34,148 nt of DNA from an uncultured Peptococcaceae bacterium (lineage in GTDB: Bacteria > Bacillota > Peptococcia > Peptococcales > Peptococcaceae). The stretch covers positions 1-34,148 of the forward strand of contig CAKQDL010000015.1 in NCBI GenBank assembly GCA_934229395.1, read 5' to 3'. This document shows, in pieces, positions 17,186 to 24,888 of the stretch (position 1 is the first letter of the stretch; every line of letters begins with the position of its first letter). Below the pieces are notes generated by a model that did no database searches, was not told the DNA's origin, and worked only from the letters and a program-made list of their open reading frames with translations. Both the position numbers and the translations under genes were made by a program.

Positions 17186-18507
17186 TATTCGTCCTCTTTT
17201 TTCTTCTTCATCACCAAACGAATGGTGGTACCTTCAAAGCCAAAGTGCTTGCGGATGTTGTTTTCTAAATAACGCAAATAGGAAAAATGCATCAGCTCTG
17301 GATCGTTGACAAAGAGAGCGAAGGTTGGCGGTGCCACATCCACTTGAGAAGCGTAGTAAATTTTAAGACGCTTGCCCTTGTCGGCTGGTGGTGGATTTTT
17401 GAGGGTGGCATCACGCACAATTTCGTTGACAAGGCTGGTTGGAAGGCGTGTGGAACGTGTTTCGGCTACAGCCTTAACGATATCTATGATTTTGCCTACA
17501 CGCTGGCGGGTGAGGGCTGATACAAAGATGATTGGCGCGTAGGACATAAACAAGAGCTGGCTTTTGATTTTTTCGGTGTATTCGTTCATGGTCTTGTCGT
17601 CTTTTTCGATAAGGTCCCATTTGTTAACAACGATAATTAGCCCCTTGCCTTGCTCATGTACATAGCCGGCGATTTTCTTGTCCTGTTCAATCAAGCCTTC
17701 TTCGGCATTGATGACAAAAAGGGCAACGTCGCAACGGTCTACCGCACGCAGAGCACGCATAACGCTATAACGCTCTGTGGCAAAGTCAATCTTATTTCTT
17801 TTGCGCATACCGGCTGTGTCAACAATAACAAACTCTTCACCATCTACCACAAAGGACGAGTCGATGGCATCACGGGTGGTACCAGCCACGTTGCTCACAA
17901 TGGAGCGATCTTGGCCAATGATGGCATTGGTAAGGGAAGATTTGCCCACATTTGGACGGCCAACAACGGCAATATGCACGCGGTCGTCGTCCTCTTCAAT
18001 GGTTTCAGGCAGGCGTTCTAGGTGCTCGTGAACAGCATCTAGGAGGTCCCCTGTATTGGTCCCATGGGAGGCAGAAATTGGAATCACTTCATCCATGCCT
18101 AGGGAATAAAATTCATACACATCGGTCAGGTCATCGAATTGCTCGAGCTTATTAACAACAAGGATGATGTCCTTGCCACTGCGGCGCAAAAGCTGTGACA
18201 CTTCTGTGTCGTCGGCAGTAATCCCTGTTGTGATATCGACCACATACAAGATAAGGTCGGCCTCTTCAATGGCCACTTCTGCTTGGAAGCGCACATTTTG
18301 AAGAATTTCATCGGTGCTCTTTAATTCAATGCCACCTGTATCAATCAAGGTGAAGGTTTTGCCGTTCCAGGTCACGTCTTCATAAAGACGGTCGCGGGTA
18401 ACGCCGGCAAAGTCGTCCACAATGGCGCGCTTTGTGTGTGTCAGACGGTTGAAGAGGGTGGATTTACCCACATTCGCACGTCCAACAATAGCTACAACAG
18501 GTTTCAT
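17185..18507 (-). CDS. der: Ribosome biogenesis GTPase Der (EngA)
   Basis: Essential GTPase with two tandem G domains needed for 50S subunit assembly. First P-loop GRANVGKS at residues 9-16 with DTGG; second P-loop GRPNVGKS near residue 182 with DTAGMRKR and NKWD. The C-terminal KH-like domain (about 350-435) carries KIYYASQVDVAPPTFALFVN, and a basic tail ends the protein. 440 residues is standard. Ribosome site AAAGGAG six bases before the ATG. Confidence 0.97.
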   Translation of the reverse strand: MKPVVAIVGRANVGKSTLFNRLTHTKRAIVDDFAGVTRDRLYEDVTWNGKTFTLIDTGGIELKSTDEILQNVRFQAEVAIEEADLILYVVDITTGITADDTEVSQLLRRSGKDIILVVNKLEQFDDLTDVYEFYSLGMDEVIPISASHGTNTGDLLDAVHEHLERLPETIEEDDDRVHIAVVGRPNVGKSSLTNAIIGQDRSIVSNVAGTTRDAIDSSFVVDGEEFVIVDTAGMRKRNKIDFATERYSVMRALRAVDRCDVALFVINAEEGLIEQDKKIAGYVHEQGKGLIIVVNKWDLIEKDDKTMNEYTEKIKSQLLFMSYAPIIFVSALTRQRVGKIIDIVKAVAETRSTRLPTSLVNEIVRDATLKNPPPADKGKRLKIYYASQVDVAPPTFALFVNDPELMHFSYLRYLENNIRKHFGFEGTTIRLVMKKKKEDE

Positions 18508-18521
18508 TTGGTACTCCTTTC

Positions 18522-18588
18522 GCTAATGCGAAGCGACAGCTTGAAAAACAAGCTGTCGCTCGAGATTCATTGCAAATTACGCATTAGC
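18522..18588. repeat. Nested inverted repeat between the GCS2-like gene and der
   Basis: Inner perfect 12-bp stem (18532-18543 with 18549-18560, loop of five A/T). An outer 9-bp stem, GCTAATGCG (18522-18530) with CGCATTAGC (18580-18588), flanks it. The outer arm covers the last codons of the upstream gene. No T tract follows on the minus strand, so a standard terminator is unlikely. A transcript-processing or attenuating structure is possible. Confidence 0.75.
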
Positions 18589-19821
18589 CATCATGTTTGC
18601 AAATTGCTTTGCACTAACACCCTTGGTGGTCACGTCCTTGAACAAAAGAACGTTCAATGGCTGCAAGTAATGTTGTTCCTTTGGACCTACAGTAAGGGTT
18701 GCCATAAAGAAGAGGTCCTTTAAGAGGTCGAAGGTGGTGCCTTGGCCCATAGGCGCCTTGAGGCCCTTTACATAGGTTTCGGTTTGTGCAGTAACGATGT
18801 TTTCTTCCTTCATTTCTTCAATCACCTTTTGAAGAGCGGTGATGTGGTCTGGGTTGTAAAGAAGGCTCTTCACCAAAAGCACATAAGCCATGTTGAGTGG
18901 ATATGGCACGCTGTCTACATTGGTAAGGGTCATGCCGTTGGCATCTAAGGATACCATTGGTTGCACATAGCTTAGGGTGCGAAGAATGTCTTCTTGGCTC
19001 ATGCCATCTGCATACACATCTTCTACAGTAGCGCTACCGGCTGGTACCAAGTGGCCATCTTCTTTTTTAGCAATGGCTGGCGCACTCATAAGGAAGTCTG
19101 CAAAATTTGGATACTTGAAGCTGTTTTCCAAAGCTTCTTCCATGTGATAGAGGCTTTCATCGACGGTGAGAAGGTTGTTCATGTTGACCATAACCTTGGT
19201 GTTTTCTTCGCCACCTACCCAAGCAGCATTGTCAAAGAGAGCTGCGAGGGCTGGTTGAATGATGTGGGCAGCTTGATAACGCTTTTCAAAGTTGTCGATG
19301 TGGGCATACTTCAAGCTGACAGTGGTTTTTGCACTGAGGGCTAGGTAGTCCAAAAGGGCAGCGTTGTCCTTGGCATACTCAAGCATGCACTTGTTGGCTT
19401 CAGTTGGTATGGTTTCGATGTCACTGAAGGTGCTCACTGGTTGGTGACCTGTTGCAAGAAGGGTCATGCCACGACGACGGAGCTCATCATAAAGCGCTTC
19501 GATAAAGCCAAGGTAAGCTTGGTCAATGTCTGCCATTTCAAAAAATGGGCCATAGGTCCACTTGACTTGGCCACCCAAGCCTAGGCTCACTTCTTGCTTG
19601 TCCTTTTTAGCGCCTACAACAAGGCCGTCTTCTTCCTTGAGTTCCCAGCCAGCACGACCGAGATAAGCAAGGAGATCACGAATGCCTTGTTCTTCGCTGT
19701 AGCCTACAGCCTTAAAATTCTTTTCATATACGAGCACGTGCTCAAAGGTAACGAAGAGATCAAAATCAAGGTGTTCTCTTTCAAAACTTCTCATAAATTG
19801 GTCTAGTTGTTCTTTTAGCAT
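18577..19821 (-). CDS. GCS2-family glutamate-cysteine ligase-like protein
   Basis: 414 residues. The segment VSLGLGGQVKWTYGP (about 78-92) followed by a helix and LLATGHQPVS (about 121-130) matches the family's GGQ-x-E and G-x-x-P signatures. RYQAAHIIQPALAALFDNA (181-199) matches the conserved helix of plant-type glutamate-cysteine ligases and EgtA. Such enzymes join glutamate and cysteine to gamma-glutamylcysteine. Whether this protein makes a thiol or another gamma-glutamyl compound cannot be told from sequence; no glutathione synthetase gene is nearby. The ATG has only a weak ribosome site (AGGATGG). It lies between zapA and der, an unusual neighbourhood. Confidence 0.7.
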   Translation of the reverse strand: MLKEQLDQFMRSFEREHLDFDLFVTFEHVLVYEKNFKAVGYSEEQGIRDLLAYLGRAGWELKEEDGLVVGAKKDKQEVSLGLGGQVKWTYGPFFEMADIDQAYLGFIEALYDELRRRGMTLLATGHQPVSTFSDIETIPTEANKCMLEYAKDNAALLDYLALSAKTTVSLKYAHIDNFEKRYQAAHIIQPALAALFDNAAWVGGEENTKVMVNMNNLLTVDESLYHMEEALENSFKYPNFADFLMSAPAIAKKEDGHLVPAGSATVEDVYADGMSQEDILRTLSYVQPMVSLDANGMTLTNVDSVPYPLNMAYVLLVKSLLYNPDHITALQKVIEEMKEENIVTAQTETYVKGLKAPMGQGTTFDLLKDLFFMATLTVGPKEQHYLQPLNVLLFKDVTTKGVSAKQFANMMANA

Positions 19822-19844
19822 TTAAGCACCATCCTATTCATTTT

Positions 19845-20093
19845 TTATTTTGCATCGAGCAAATCGAGCAAAAGCTTGTTGTCTTCTTCGAGATTGAGAA
19901 GCTGTTGTGCCATGTTGAGCGCAGCAATCAAAAGTTCCTCATGCTGCGATAAATATTTCTGGTTGGTTTTGGCCTGTTCTACCTCGTTTGTTAAACGTTC
20001 AAACACCGCTTCAACCACCGCTTCGTCCTCGCCAGAGCGCACCCTATAGGTTTTATTGTGCAACAGCAGCGTGTAGGCCTTTAGCTCTTCCAT
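19845..20093 (-). CDS. zapA: Cell division protein ZapA
   Basis: Small FtsZ-bundling protein with an N-terminal beta-rich head (LLLHNKTYRVRSGEDEAVVEAVFERL) and a long C-terminal coiled coil rich in Leu/Glu/Lys. With the ATG at 20091-20093 (GGAGG 10 bases upstream) it has 82 residues, normal for the family. The frame extends to a TTG at 20109-20111, but that codon lies inside the ribosome-site region. First gene of the minus-strand unit leading to the GCS2-like gene and der. Confidence 0.88.
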   Translation of the reverse strand: MEELKAYTLLLHNKTYRVRSGEDEAVVEAVFERLTNEVEQAKTNQKYLSQHEELLIAALNMAQQLLNLEEDNKLLLDLLDAK

Positions 20094-20125
20094 GCTCGCT
20101 TCCCCTCCCAATCATACTATTCGTT

Positions 20126-20154
20126 ATTATATCATAGCTGACGACTCAAGTCAT
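20126..20154 (-). promoter_or_regulatory. zapA promoter
   Basis: On the minus strand a perfect -10 TATAAT (20126-20131) with a weak -35 ATGACT 17 bases upstream (20149-20154). It diverges from the rqcH promoter about 45 bases to the right. Confidence 0.6.
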
Positions 20155-20190
20155 TAAGGAATTGGTTAAAGGATACTCATTACCCGCCGC

Positions 20191-20202
20191 TTGTGCTATA
20201 AT
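20191..20202 (+). promoter_or_regulatory. rqcH promoter (extended -10)
   Basis: Plus-strand TGCTATAAT: a perfect TATAAT at 20197-20202 with the extended TGn element just before it. No good -35 hexamer is visible 17 bases upstream, as is common for extended -10 promoters. The ATG of rqcH is 30 bases downstream. Confidence 0.65.
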
Positions 20203-20231
20203 GAAACGAACCTTTTGAAGGGAGGATTACC

Positions 20232-22013
20232 ATGTCACTAGACGGCATTGCAATGCGCGCCCTCTCCCACAGCCTAGAAGACGCTTTGGACGGCGGCCGC
20301 ATTGATAAAATTTCTCAACCAAACGCAACCTCTATTGTGATGACCATTCGCGCCAAGGGCAAAAATCAAAAGCTCTACGCCACCATCAACCCACAGAGCG
20401 CGCGCGTTTCCCTCACCAAGGGCCAATTTGAAAGCCCTCTCACACCACCGCAGTTTTGCATGGTGTTGCGCAAGCATATCCAAAGCGCTGTCATTGAAAA
20501 AATTTACCAAATGGATTGGGAGCGCATGATTGCCTTTGACCTCCGCGGCCGCAACGAAATTGGCGAAGTCACAACCTTTACCATGATATTTGAAACCATG
20601 GGCAAAAACAGCAACATCATTTTGCTCGATAACGAAGGTACCATCCTAGACGCCATCAAGCGCGTTGGTGCCAATACCAACACCGTGCGCCAGTTCCAGC
20701 CAGGCATTCCTTTTGTGATGCCACCGGCTCAAAACAAAACACCCCTCGAGGCCCTCACAGAGGACACCCTAAGTACGGCCTTTTTGAACCTTGGCTTGCA
20801 AAAAACCGTCAGCAAAGCCCTTTTGCAAACCGTTGCCGGCTTGGGGCCGCAGACCGTCACCGAGCTGTTGGTGAGGGCCAATATTGCACCGGACACCCGC
20901 GTGGAATATCTTGGTGAAATCGACTATGCCAAGCTTTACCGCGCCTGCCTAGACCTTTTGGAAACAGCCGAGCGCCGCAGCTGGACCCCAACCCTTGTGT
21001 TTGATGACAAAGAACTCTTTGCATTTGCGCCCTTTGCCCTCAAGCAGTTTTCAAGCTTCCGCCAAGAGGAACGCGATGACATGATGGACCTTCTCGAAGA
21101 CTTCTACGCCATTCGCGAAGCCCAAGAAATTTTTGGCCAAAAGCGCACCAGCCTAGAACGCATTGTGCGTCACGAAAAGGAACGCTGCGAGAAAAAGCTC
21201 ACCCTCCAGCTAGAAAAAATTGACGAGTTGGAATTTGCCGATGACTACCGCATCAAAGGCGAGCTCATCACAGCCAACCTTTACCGCATCAAGCAAGGGC
21301 CAACGGCCGAAGTTGAAAACTTCTACAAGGAAGGCGCGCCAACAGAAATCATAGAAATGAACCCTAGCCGCACGCCAAACGAAAACGCCCAAGCCTTTTT
21401 CAAAAAATACAACAAAGCCAAAATCAGCGCCGAAAAAGCCGCCCTCCAAGCAGAAAAAACCTCTGCCGAGCTCGACTATCTTTCCACCATCGAGGACAGC
21501 CTCGAGCAGGCCCAAAACGATGGCGATTTATTGGATGTACGCCTAGAGCTTGAGGAAAGTGGCTACGCCAAGCACCGTGCCCAGCAAAAAAACAAAAAAG
21601 CCAAGCACGCACCACAGCCAACCCATCTTTATATTGATGGCTATGAGATTTTTATTGGCAAAAACAACCATCAAAATGATTACGTGACCACAAAAATAGG
21701 CCGCAACGCCGATATGTGGCTCCACACCAAAGACATTCACGGTGCCCACGTCATCATCAAGGCGCCTCGCAGCTACGATGGTTTTTCTCCAGACATCATC
21801 GAAAAAGCCGCCATGCTCGCCGCCTATTTTTCCAAGGCGCGCTACTCCGCCAAGGTGCCTGTTGATTTTACCCTGCGTAAAAATGTCCACAAACCATCTG
21901 GCGCCAAGCCTGGCATGGTCATCTACACCGACCAGCAAACCTTCTATTCCACACCAGACGAAACCCTTGTTAACGATATGCTCACCCACATCGAAGCACC
22001 AAAGGAGGACTAA
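20232..22013 (+). CDS. rqcH: RqcH (NFACT/FbpA) ribosome quality-control factor
   Basis: 593-residue NFACT protein. The N-terminal NFACT-N domain starts with MSLDGIAMRALSHSL. Helix-hairpin-helix and long coiled-coil segments lie in the middle (about 290-430). The C-terminal NFACT-R domain carries DMWLHTKDIHGAHVIIK and the conserved TDQQTFYSTPDE end. RqcH binds obstructed 50S subunits and recruits tRNA-Ala to add alanine tails to stalled chains. The same family was earlier named fibronectin-binding protein. Ribosome site GGGAGG precedes the ATG. It overlaps rlmH by one base (TAATG). Confidence 0.93.
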   Translation: MSLDGIAMRALSHSLEDALDGGRIDKISQPNATSIVMTIRAKGKNQKLYATINPQSARVSLTKGQFESPLTPPQFCMVLRKHIQSAVIEKIYQMDWERMIAFDLRGRNEIGEVTTFTMIFETMGKNSNIILLDNEGTILDAIKRVGANTNTVRQFQPGIPFVMPPAQNKTPLEALTEDTLSTAFLNLGLQKTVSKALLQTVAGLGPQTVTELLVRANIAPDTRVEYLGEIDYAKLYRACLDLLETAERRSWTPTLVFDDKELFAFAPFALKQFSSFRQEERDDMMDLLEDFYAIREAQEIFGQKRTSLERIVRHEKERCEKKLTLQLEKIDELEFADDYRIKGELITANLYRIKQGPTAEVENFYKEGAPTEIIEMNPSRTPNENAQAFFKKYNKAKISAEKAALQAEKTSAELDYLSTIEDSLEQAQNDGDLLDVRLELEESGYAKHRAQQKNKKAKHAPQPTHLYIDGYEIFIGKNNHQNDYVTTKIGRNADMWLHTKDIHGAHVIIKAPRSYDGFSPDIIEKAAMLAAYFSKARYSAKVPVDFTLRKNVHKPSGAKPGMVIYTDQQTFYSTPDETLVNDMLTHIEAPKED

Positions 22014-22492
22014 TGTATATCACCCTCGTTTGCGTTGGCAAAATCAAAGAAAAATATTGGCAGGGTGCCATTGATGAATATGCAAAGCGCCTGACCAAGT
22101 ACCACCAGTTTAAAATTGTTACCGTAGCTGATGAAAAGGACCCTGCTCAAGAAAGCGAAAAGGCCATCGCTGCCTTAAAAGACAAGGAAGCCGAGCGCAT
22201 CCTAAAACACATCAAAGACGACGACTTTGTCATCACCCTGGAAATCCTCGGCCGCGAACTCGACACCTTGGCTTTGGCTGATAAGCTCGCAAGCCTAGAA
22301 GCCCAGGGCCAAACCCACCTTGTGTTTGTCATTGGTGGCTCCTACGGCCTTAGCGAGATGGTGTGCAAACGTTCCAACTTTGCCCTTTCTTTTTCTAAGC
22401 TCACCTTTCCTCACCAGCTTATGCGCGTGATTTTTACAGAACAGCTCTACCGTTGCGCTCGCATCAACAGCGGCCAAAAATACCACAAATAA
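22013..22492 (+). CDS. rlmH: 23S rRNA (pseudouridine1915-N3)-methyltransferase RlmH
   Basis: SPOUT-fold methyltransferase that methylates pseudouridine 1915 in helix 69 of 23S rRNA on the assembled 70S ribosome. The 159-residue protein has the start YITLVCVGKIKEKYW, the SAM-binding knot around VFVIGGSYGLS (105-114) and the conserved C-terminus FPHQLMRVIFTEQLYR ending RINSGQKYHK. Its ATG overlaps the rqcH stop, and AGGAGG lies upstream inside rqcH, so the two ribosome-related genes are co-translated. Confidence 0.97.
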   Translation: MYITLVCVGKIKEKYWQGAIDEYAKRLTKYHQFKIVTVADEKDPAQESEKAIAALKDKEAERILKHIKDDDFVITLEILGRELDTLALADKLASLEAQGQTHLVFVIGGSYGLSEMVCKRSNFALSFSKLTFPHQLMRVIFTEQLYRCARINSGQKYHK

Positions 22493-22507
22493 GGAGAACA
22501 CTTTTAG

Positions 22508-23134
22508 ATGTTAGATATTGAAATCTGGTCCGACTACACCTGCCCTTACTGCTATATTGGCAAAAAACAACTCTTCCAAGTTCTTGATGAAATGGGTATC
22601 ACCGACTACAAAATCACCCACCGCGTTTACCTTCTCGACCCAGGTAAGGAAAGTCATCCAGAGCGCACCTTTATTGAAGGCCTCCGTCTTCCAGCCAGCA
22701 AGGCCGATGAAGTCATGAAAAAAATGCACTCCATCGAAAGCCTCGCCGAAAAAGTTGGCCTTCATTACGACATGGCAAACATTCCAGACATTGCTACCGA
22801 AGACGCCCATCGCCTCACCCTATGGGCCCAAACCAGGGGCAAGCACCTAGCGCTCAACGACCGCATCTACAACGCCTATTTTGAAAAAGCGCAGGACATT
22901 TCAAACTTTGAGCTTTTGGCCGATTTGGCAGCTGAATGCGGCCTCGACAGAAACGAAGCCCTCGCCATCTTAAACGACCCATCTGCCTTCCGCGGTGAGC
23001 TCTACGAAGATTTCGAAGAAGCCGATGAACGCGACATCGACCTCGTGCCACACTACACCTTCAACGAAAAAATCGACATCATGGGCATCATGACCCTAAA
23101 AGCCATTCAAAAACACATCGAAATGGCATTGTAA
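22508..23134 (+). CDS. DsbA-family (FrnE-like) thiol oxidoreductase
   Basis: 208-residue thioredoxin-fold protein with CPYC at residues 12-15 (SDYTCPYCYIGKK) and an inserted helical domain, the arrangement of FrnE-type cytoplasmic DsbA-like proteins. No signal peptide is present, so it should act inside the cell on disulfides or in detoxification. The usual cis-proline segment (GVP-x-F) near the C-terminus reads LVPHYTFNEKIDIMG, somewhat diverged. It follows rlmH by 15 bases with an AAGGAG ribosome site and ends at an intrinsic terminator. Confidence 0.85.
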   Translation: MLDIEIWSDYTCPYCYIGKKQLFQVLDEMGITDYKITHRVYLLDPGKESHPERTFIEGLRLPASKADEVMKKMHSIESLAEKVGLHYDMANIPDIATEDAHRLTLWAQTRGKHLALNDRIYNAYFEKAQDISNFELLADLAAECGLDRNEALAILNDPSAFRGELYEDFEEADERDIDLVPHYTFNEKIDIMGIMTLKAIQKHIEMAL

Positions 23135-23143
23135 ATACAGCAA

Positions 23144-23185
23144 AACGCCGTCCATCGTGCACAAGCACAACGGGCGACGTTTTTT
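23144..23185 (+). terminator. Intrinsic terminator of the rqcH-rlmH-frnE unit
   Basis: AACGCCGTCC (23144-23153) pairs with GGGCGACGTT (23172-23181) with one mismatch and one wobble. An inner GTGC/GCAC hairpin (23157-23168) lies within, and a T run ends at 23185. It lies 10 bases after the stop codon. Confidence 0.85.
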
Positions 23186-23252
23186 GGTATGGTCCATGCC
23201 GGATATATTTGAAAAGACCAACGGCCATTTCAGCGTAGGTTATAATACGATG

Positions 23253-23456
23253 TTAGTTTGCAATAGGGTTTGCATCCTGCATACACATATCAACAACGTA
23301 TGGATGTAGTTTTTCTTTGTAGTCATCTACCATCATGTACATATGGTCGCGCGCATGAAATTGATTTAACTCAATACGTTCTTCGGTGCCATCACTCTTT
23401 TGAATAAGCAAGTCACCGCTGTCAAAACCGATGTCATGAGTTACGTCACCCGTATG
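23253..23456 (-). pseudogene. 3' remnant of an unidentified core gene
   Basis: An open minus-strand frame of 67 codons with no start codon at its 5' end and a normal stop at 23253-23255. Its product contains DIGFDSGDLLIQKSDGTEE and FHARDHMYMMVDDYKE and ends DANPIAN. The composition looks like a real, conserved protein tail. It is cut at 23457-23459 by a stop, where sequence of mobile character begins. I do not recognise the family. It is best read as the tail of a gene disrupted by insertion of the element to its right. Confidence 0.65.
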
Positions 23457-23471
23457 TCAAACACACGACAA

Positions 23472-23507
23472 AAATTTTTAGCTTGCGCTTGAAGGTTTTT
23501 CAAGCGC
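23472..23507 (-). terminator. Terminator-like hairpin at the element's left end
   Basis: A perfect 9-bp stem (23485-23493 with 23499-23507, loop of five) overlaps the last codons of the small gene at 23478-23615. On the minus strand a TTTTT run follows after about 12 bases. It would end transcription leaving the mobile element. Confidence 0.55.
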
Positions 23508-23615
23508 AGCCGGTTCCTGGCGCTCTGCGAAAAACTCGCGGAGCTTTTCAGCATCTTCGGGAAGGAGGAACCCGTAACCCTGTCCTCCAATCCTGCAATA
23601 AAAAGCAATCTTCAT
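23478..23615 (-). CDS. Small hypothetical protein behind the recombinase
   Basis: A 45-codon frame starting at the ATG at 23613-23615 with GAGG about 9 bases upstream, immediately after the end of the serine recombinase remnant. The product begins MKIAFYCRIGGQGYGF and ends in a charged Glu/Lys-rich tail. The first residues resemble the start of resolvase-type recombinases, but the rest does not. Function unknown. It may be a small accessory gene that travels with this recombinase family. Confidence 0.5.
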   Translation of the reverse strand: MKIAFYCRIGGQGYGFLLPEDAEKLREFFAERQEPAALEKPSSAS

Positions 23616-23625
23616 GGTCAGTACC

Positions 23626-24145
23626 TCAATCGAAAATGTCTTTGATCTTGTACGCGATTTCAATGCGCTTGTCGGGGTACACAAGAACCCTATCAATGAG
23701 AAGTTCAGTCAGCTCGGTAGTCAGTCCTTCGGAGTTAAAAACCGCTCTTGCGGCCTCCTGCCGGTTGTCGTGCCGTGCCTGTTCTTCCTGCTTCTATTTC
23801 ACCTGTGCCAATACTGCGGCATAGGTATTTTTTGTTTTCAAAAGCAACTCATCACACGCCGCCTTTTCTGCCTTGTAGGTATCAAGGTCGATTTCTCCCA
23901 TGAGATACCGTTCATACAGTAACCGCTTGCCATCCTGAAGGGCTTCGATCCGCTGCTCATATTCAGACCGTTCCGGGGTGGCGGCATCCAGACGGACAGT
24001 TCCATCGAGATTGAGTGTTGCGGCAGTTTCCATCTGCTTTTTCAGCGTGATGAATACTGCCTGTTCCAGTTCCGCCGCATTGATCTTCCTTTAAAGCTCT
24101 GCGTCTATGCGTCTGGCTCTTTTGAATTGAATTTTGACGGTGTCC
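23626..24145 (-). pseudogene. Large serine recombinase, C-terminal remnant with two in-frame stops
   Basis: One continuous minus-strand frame encodes the C-terminal coiled-coil region of a large serine recombinase. In order it reads KINAAELEQAVFITLKKQ, YEQRIEALQDGKRLLYERY, GEIDLDTYKAEKAACDELL, then ELLIDRVLVYPDKRIEI, ending KDIFD. The frame is broken by TAA at 24091-24093 and TAG at 23794-23796. The catalytic domain, with its serine, and the zinc ribbon are absent: upstream sequence switches to a broken ABC ATPase. Such recombinases lie at the end of the element they mobilise, which fits its place beside the core boundary. Confidence 0.8.
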
Positions 24146-24652
24146 TTATTTCAGCAGTTTTTCGTAGGTGAAGTTCCCGGCAGCCCTCTTTGGACAGTGA
24201 AGTAATGCTCTGGCCAAAGAAAGCCTTTGGCGCATACCGGTAGAATAAGTAGCCAGCTTGCGATCCATCACATCTGCCAGTTCCAGCCGATGTAAGAGCA
24301 GTTTTGCCCTATCTGCACATTCTGAACGGCTCATGCCAAAAAGAGTGCCGTAAAATTGCAGATTTTCCAAAGCCGTCATGTGATCGTACATTTGGGCATG
24401 TTCTGTTACTACGCCGACCTTTTAATGCAGCTGCTCCGGGTTTTGGACAGGATCGATTCCAAGCACCTGACATTTACCGCCCGATGGGGTCAGCATACCG
24501 CAAAGCAGTTTCACGGTCGTGGTTTTTCCCGCCCCGTTTGGTCCTAAGAATCCGAAGATTTCTCCCTGATTCAACGAGAATCTGATTCCATCAACCGCAA
24601 CGGTTCCTCCAGAAAAGGTTTTTGATAATGCTTCTACTGTAATTACTTTCAT
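24146..24652 (-). pseudogene. ABC transporter ATPase, nonsense mutation and 3' deletion
   Basis: The first half (from the ATG at 24650-24652) has Walker A GPNGAGKTTT at about residue 38. A TAA at 24422-24424 interrupts it after EQLH. The same frame resumes with KVGVVTEHAQMYDHM and the signature region YSTGMRQRLSLARALL. It then leaves the family before Walker B, ending in an unrelated 14-residue tail. The type is CcmA/NatA-like, as in ABC-2 exporters, but no permease gene follows. It overlaps the GNAT gene by the ATGA arrangement. Non-functional as it stands. Confidence 0.82.
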
Positions 24653-24888
24653 CTCATATTTTCCTCTATACGGTCGTCTGCTGTGTTCAGTTCGAGGTTC
24701 ATCAGGTCAAAATCAATATATTCTCCATTGATCTTGAAAAAATGGGGAAACGTACACAGCTTCCGAAAGCCATACTTTTCATAAAGTCTGATGGCGCGTG
24801 CGTTGCTGCTGCGCACCTCCAGATTTAACTGCTCAAAGCCGTTTTCCTTGGCGAAGGCAAGAATTGCTTCCGTCAGCGCAGACGCCAC
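24649..24888 (-). pseudogene. GNAT N-acetyltransferase, C-terminal fragment
   Basis: 79 codons from a possible GTG carry the second half of a GNAT acetyltransferase: GVASALTEAILAFAKENG, then LEVRSSNARAIRLYEKYGF, the RimI-like acetyl-CoA and substrate region. The N-terminal half is missing. In the same stretch, in another frame, the upstream lipoprotein gene ends, so a deletion has joined the two near 24890-24930. It is probably not a working enzyme, although the acetyl-CoA helix is kept. Confidence 0.7.

Noticed and set aside
20274..21989. Several minus-strand frames opposite rqcH
   Set aside because: Products are low-complexity shadows; rqcH on the plus strand is clearly the gene.
23626..24652. 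Stop-codon recoding or suppressor tRNA
   Set aside because: Three stops of two kinds are confined to already truncated mobile genes; all core genes use TAA, TAG and TGA normally as stops. Pseudogenes are the simpler reading.
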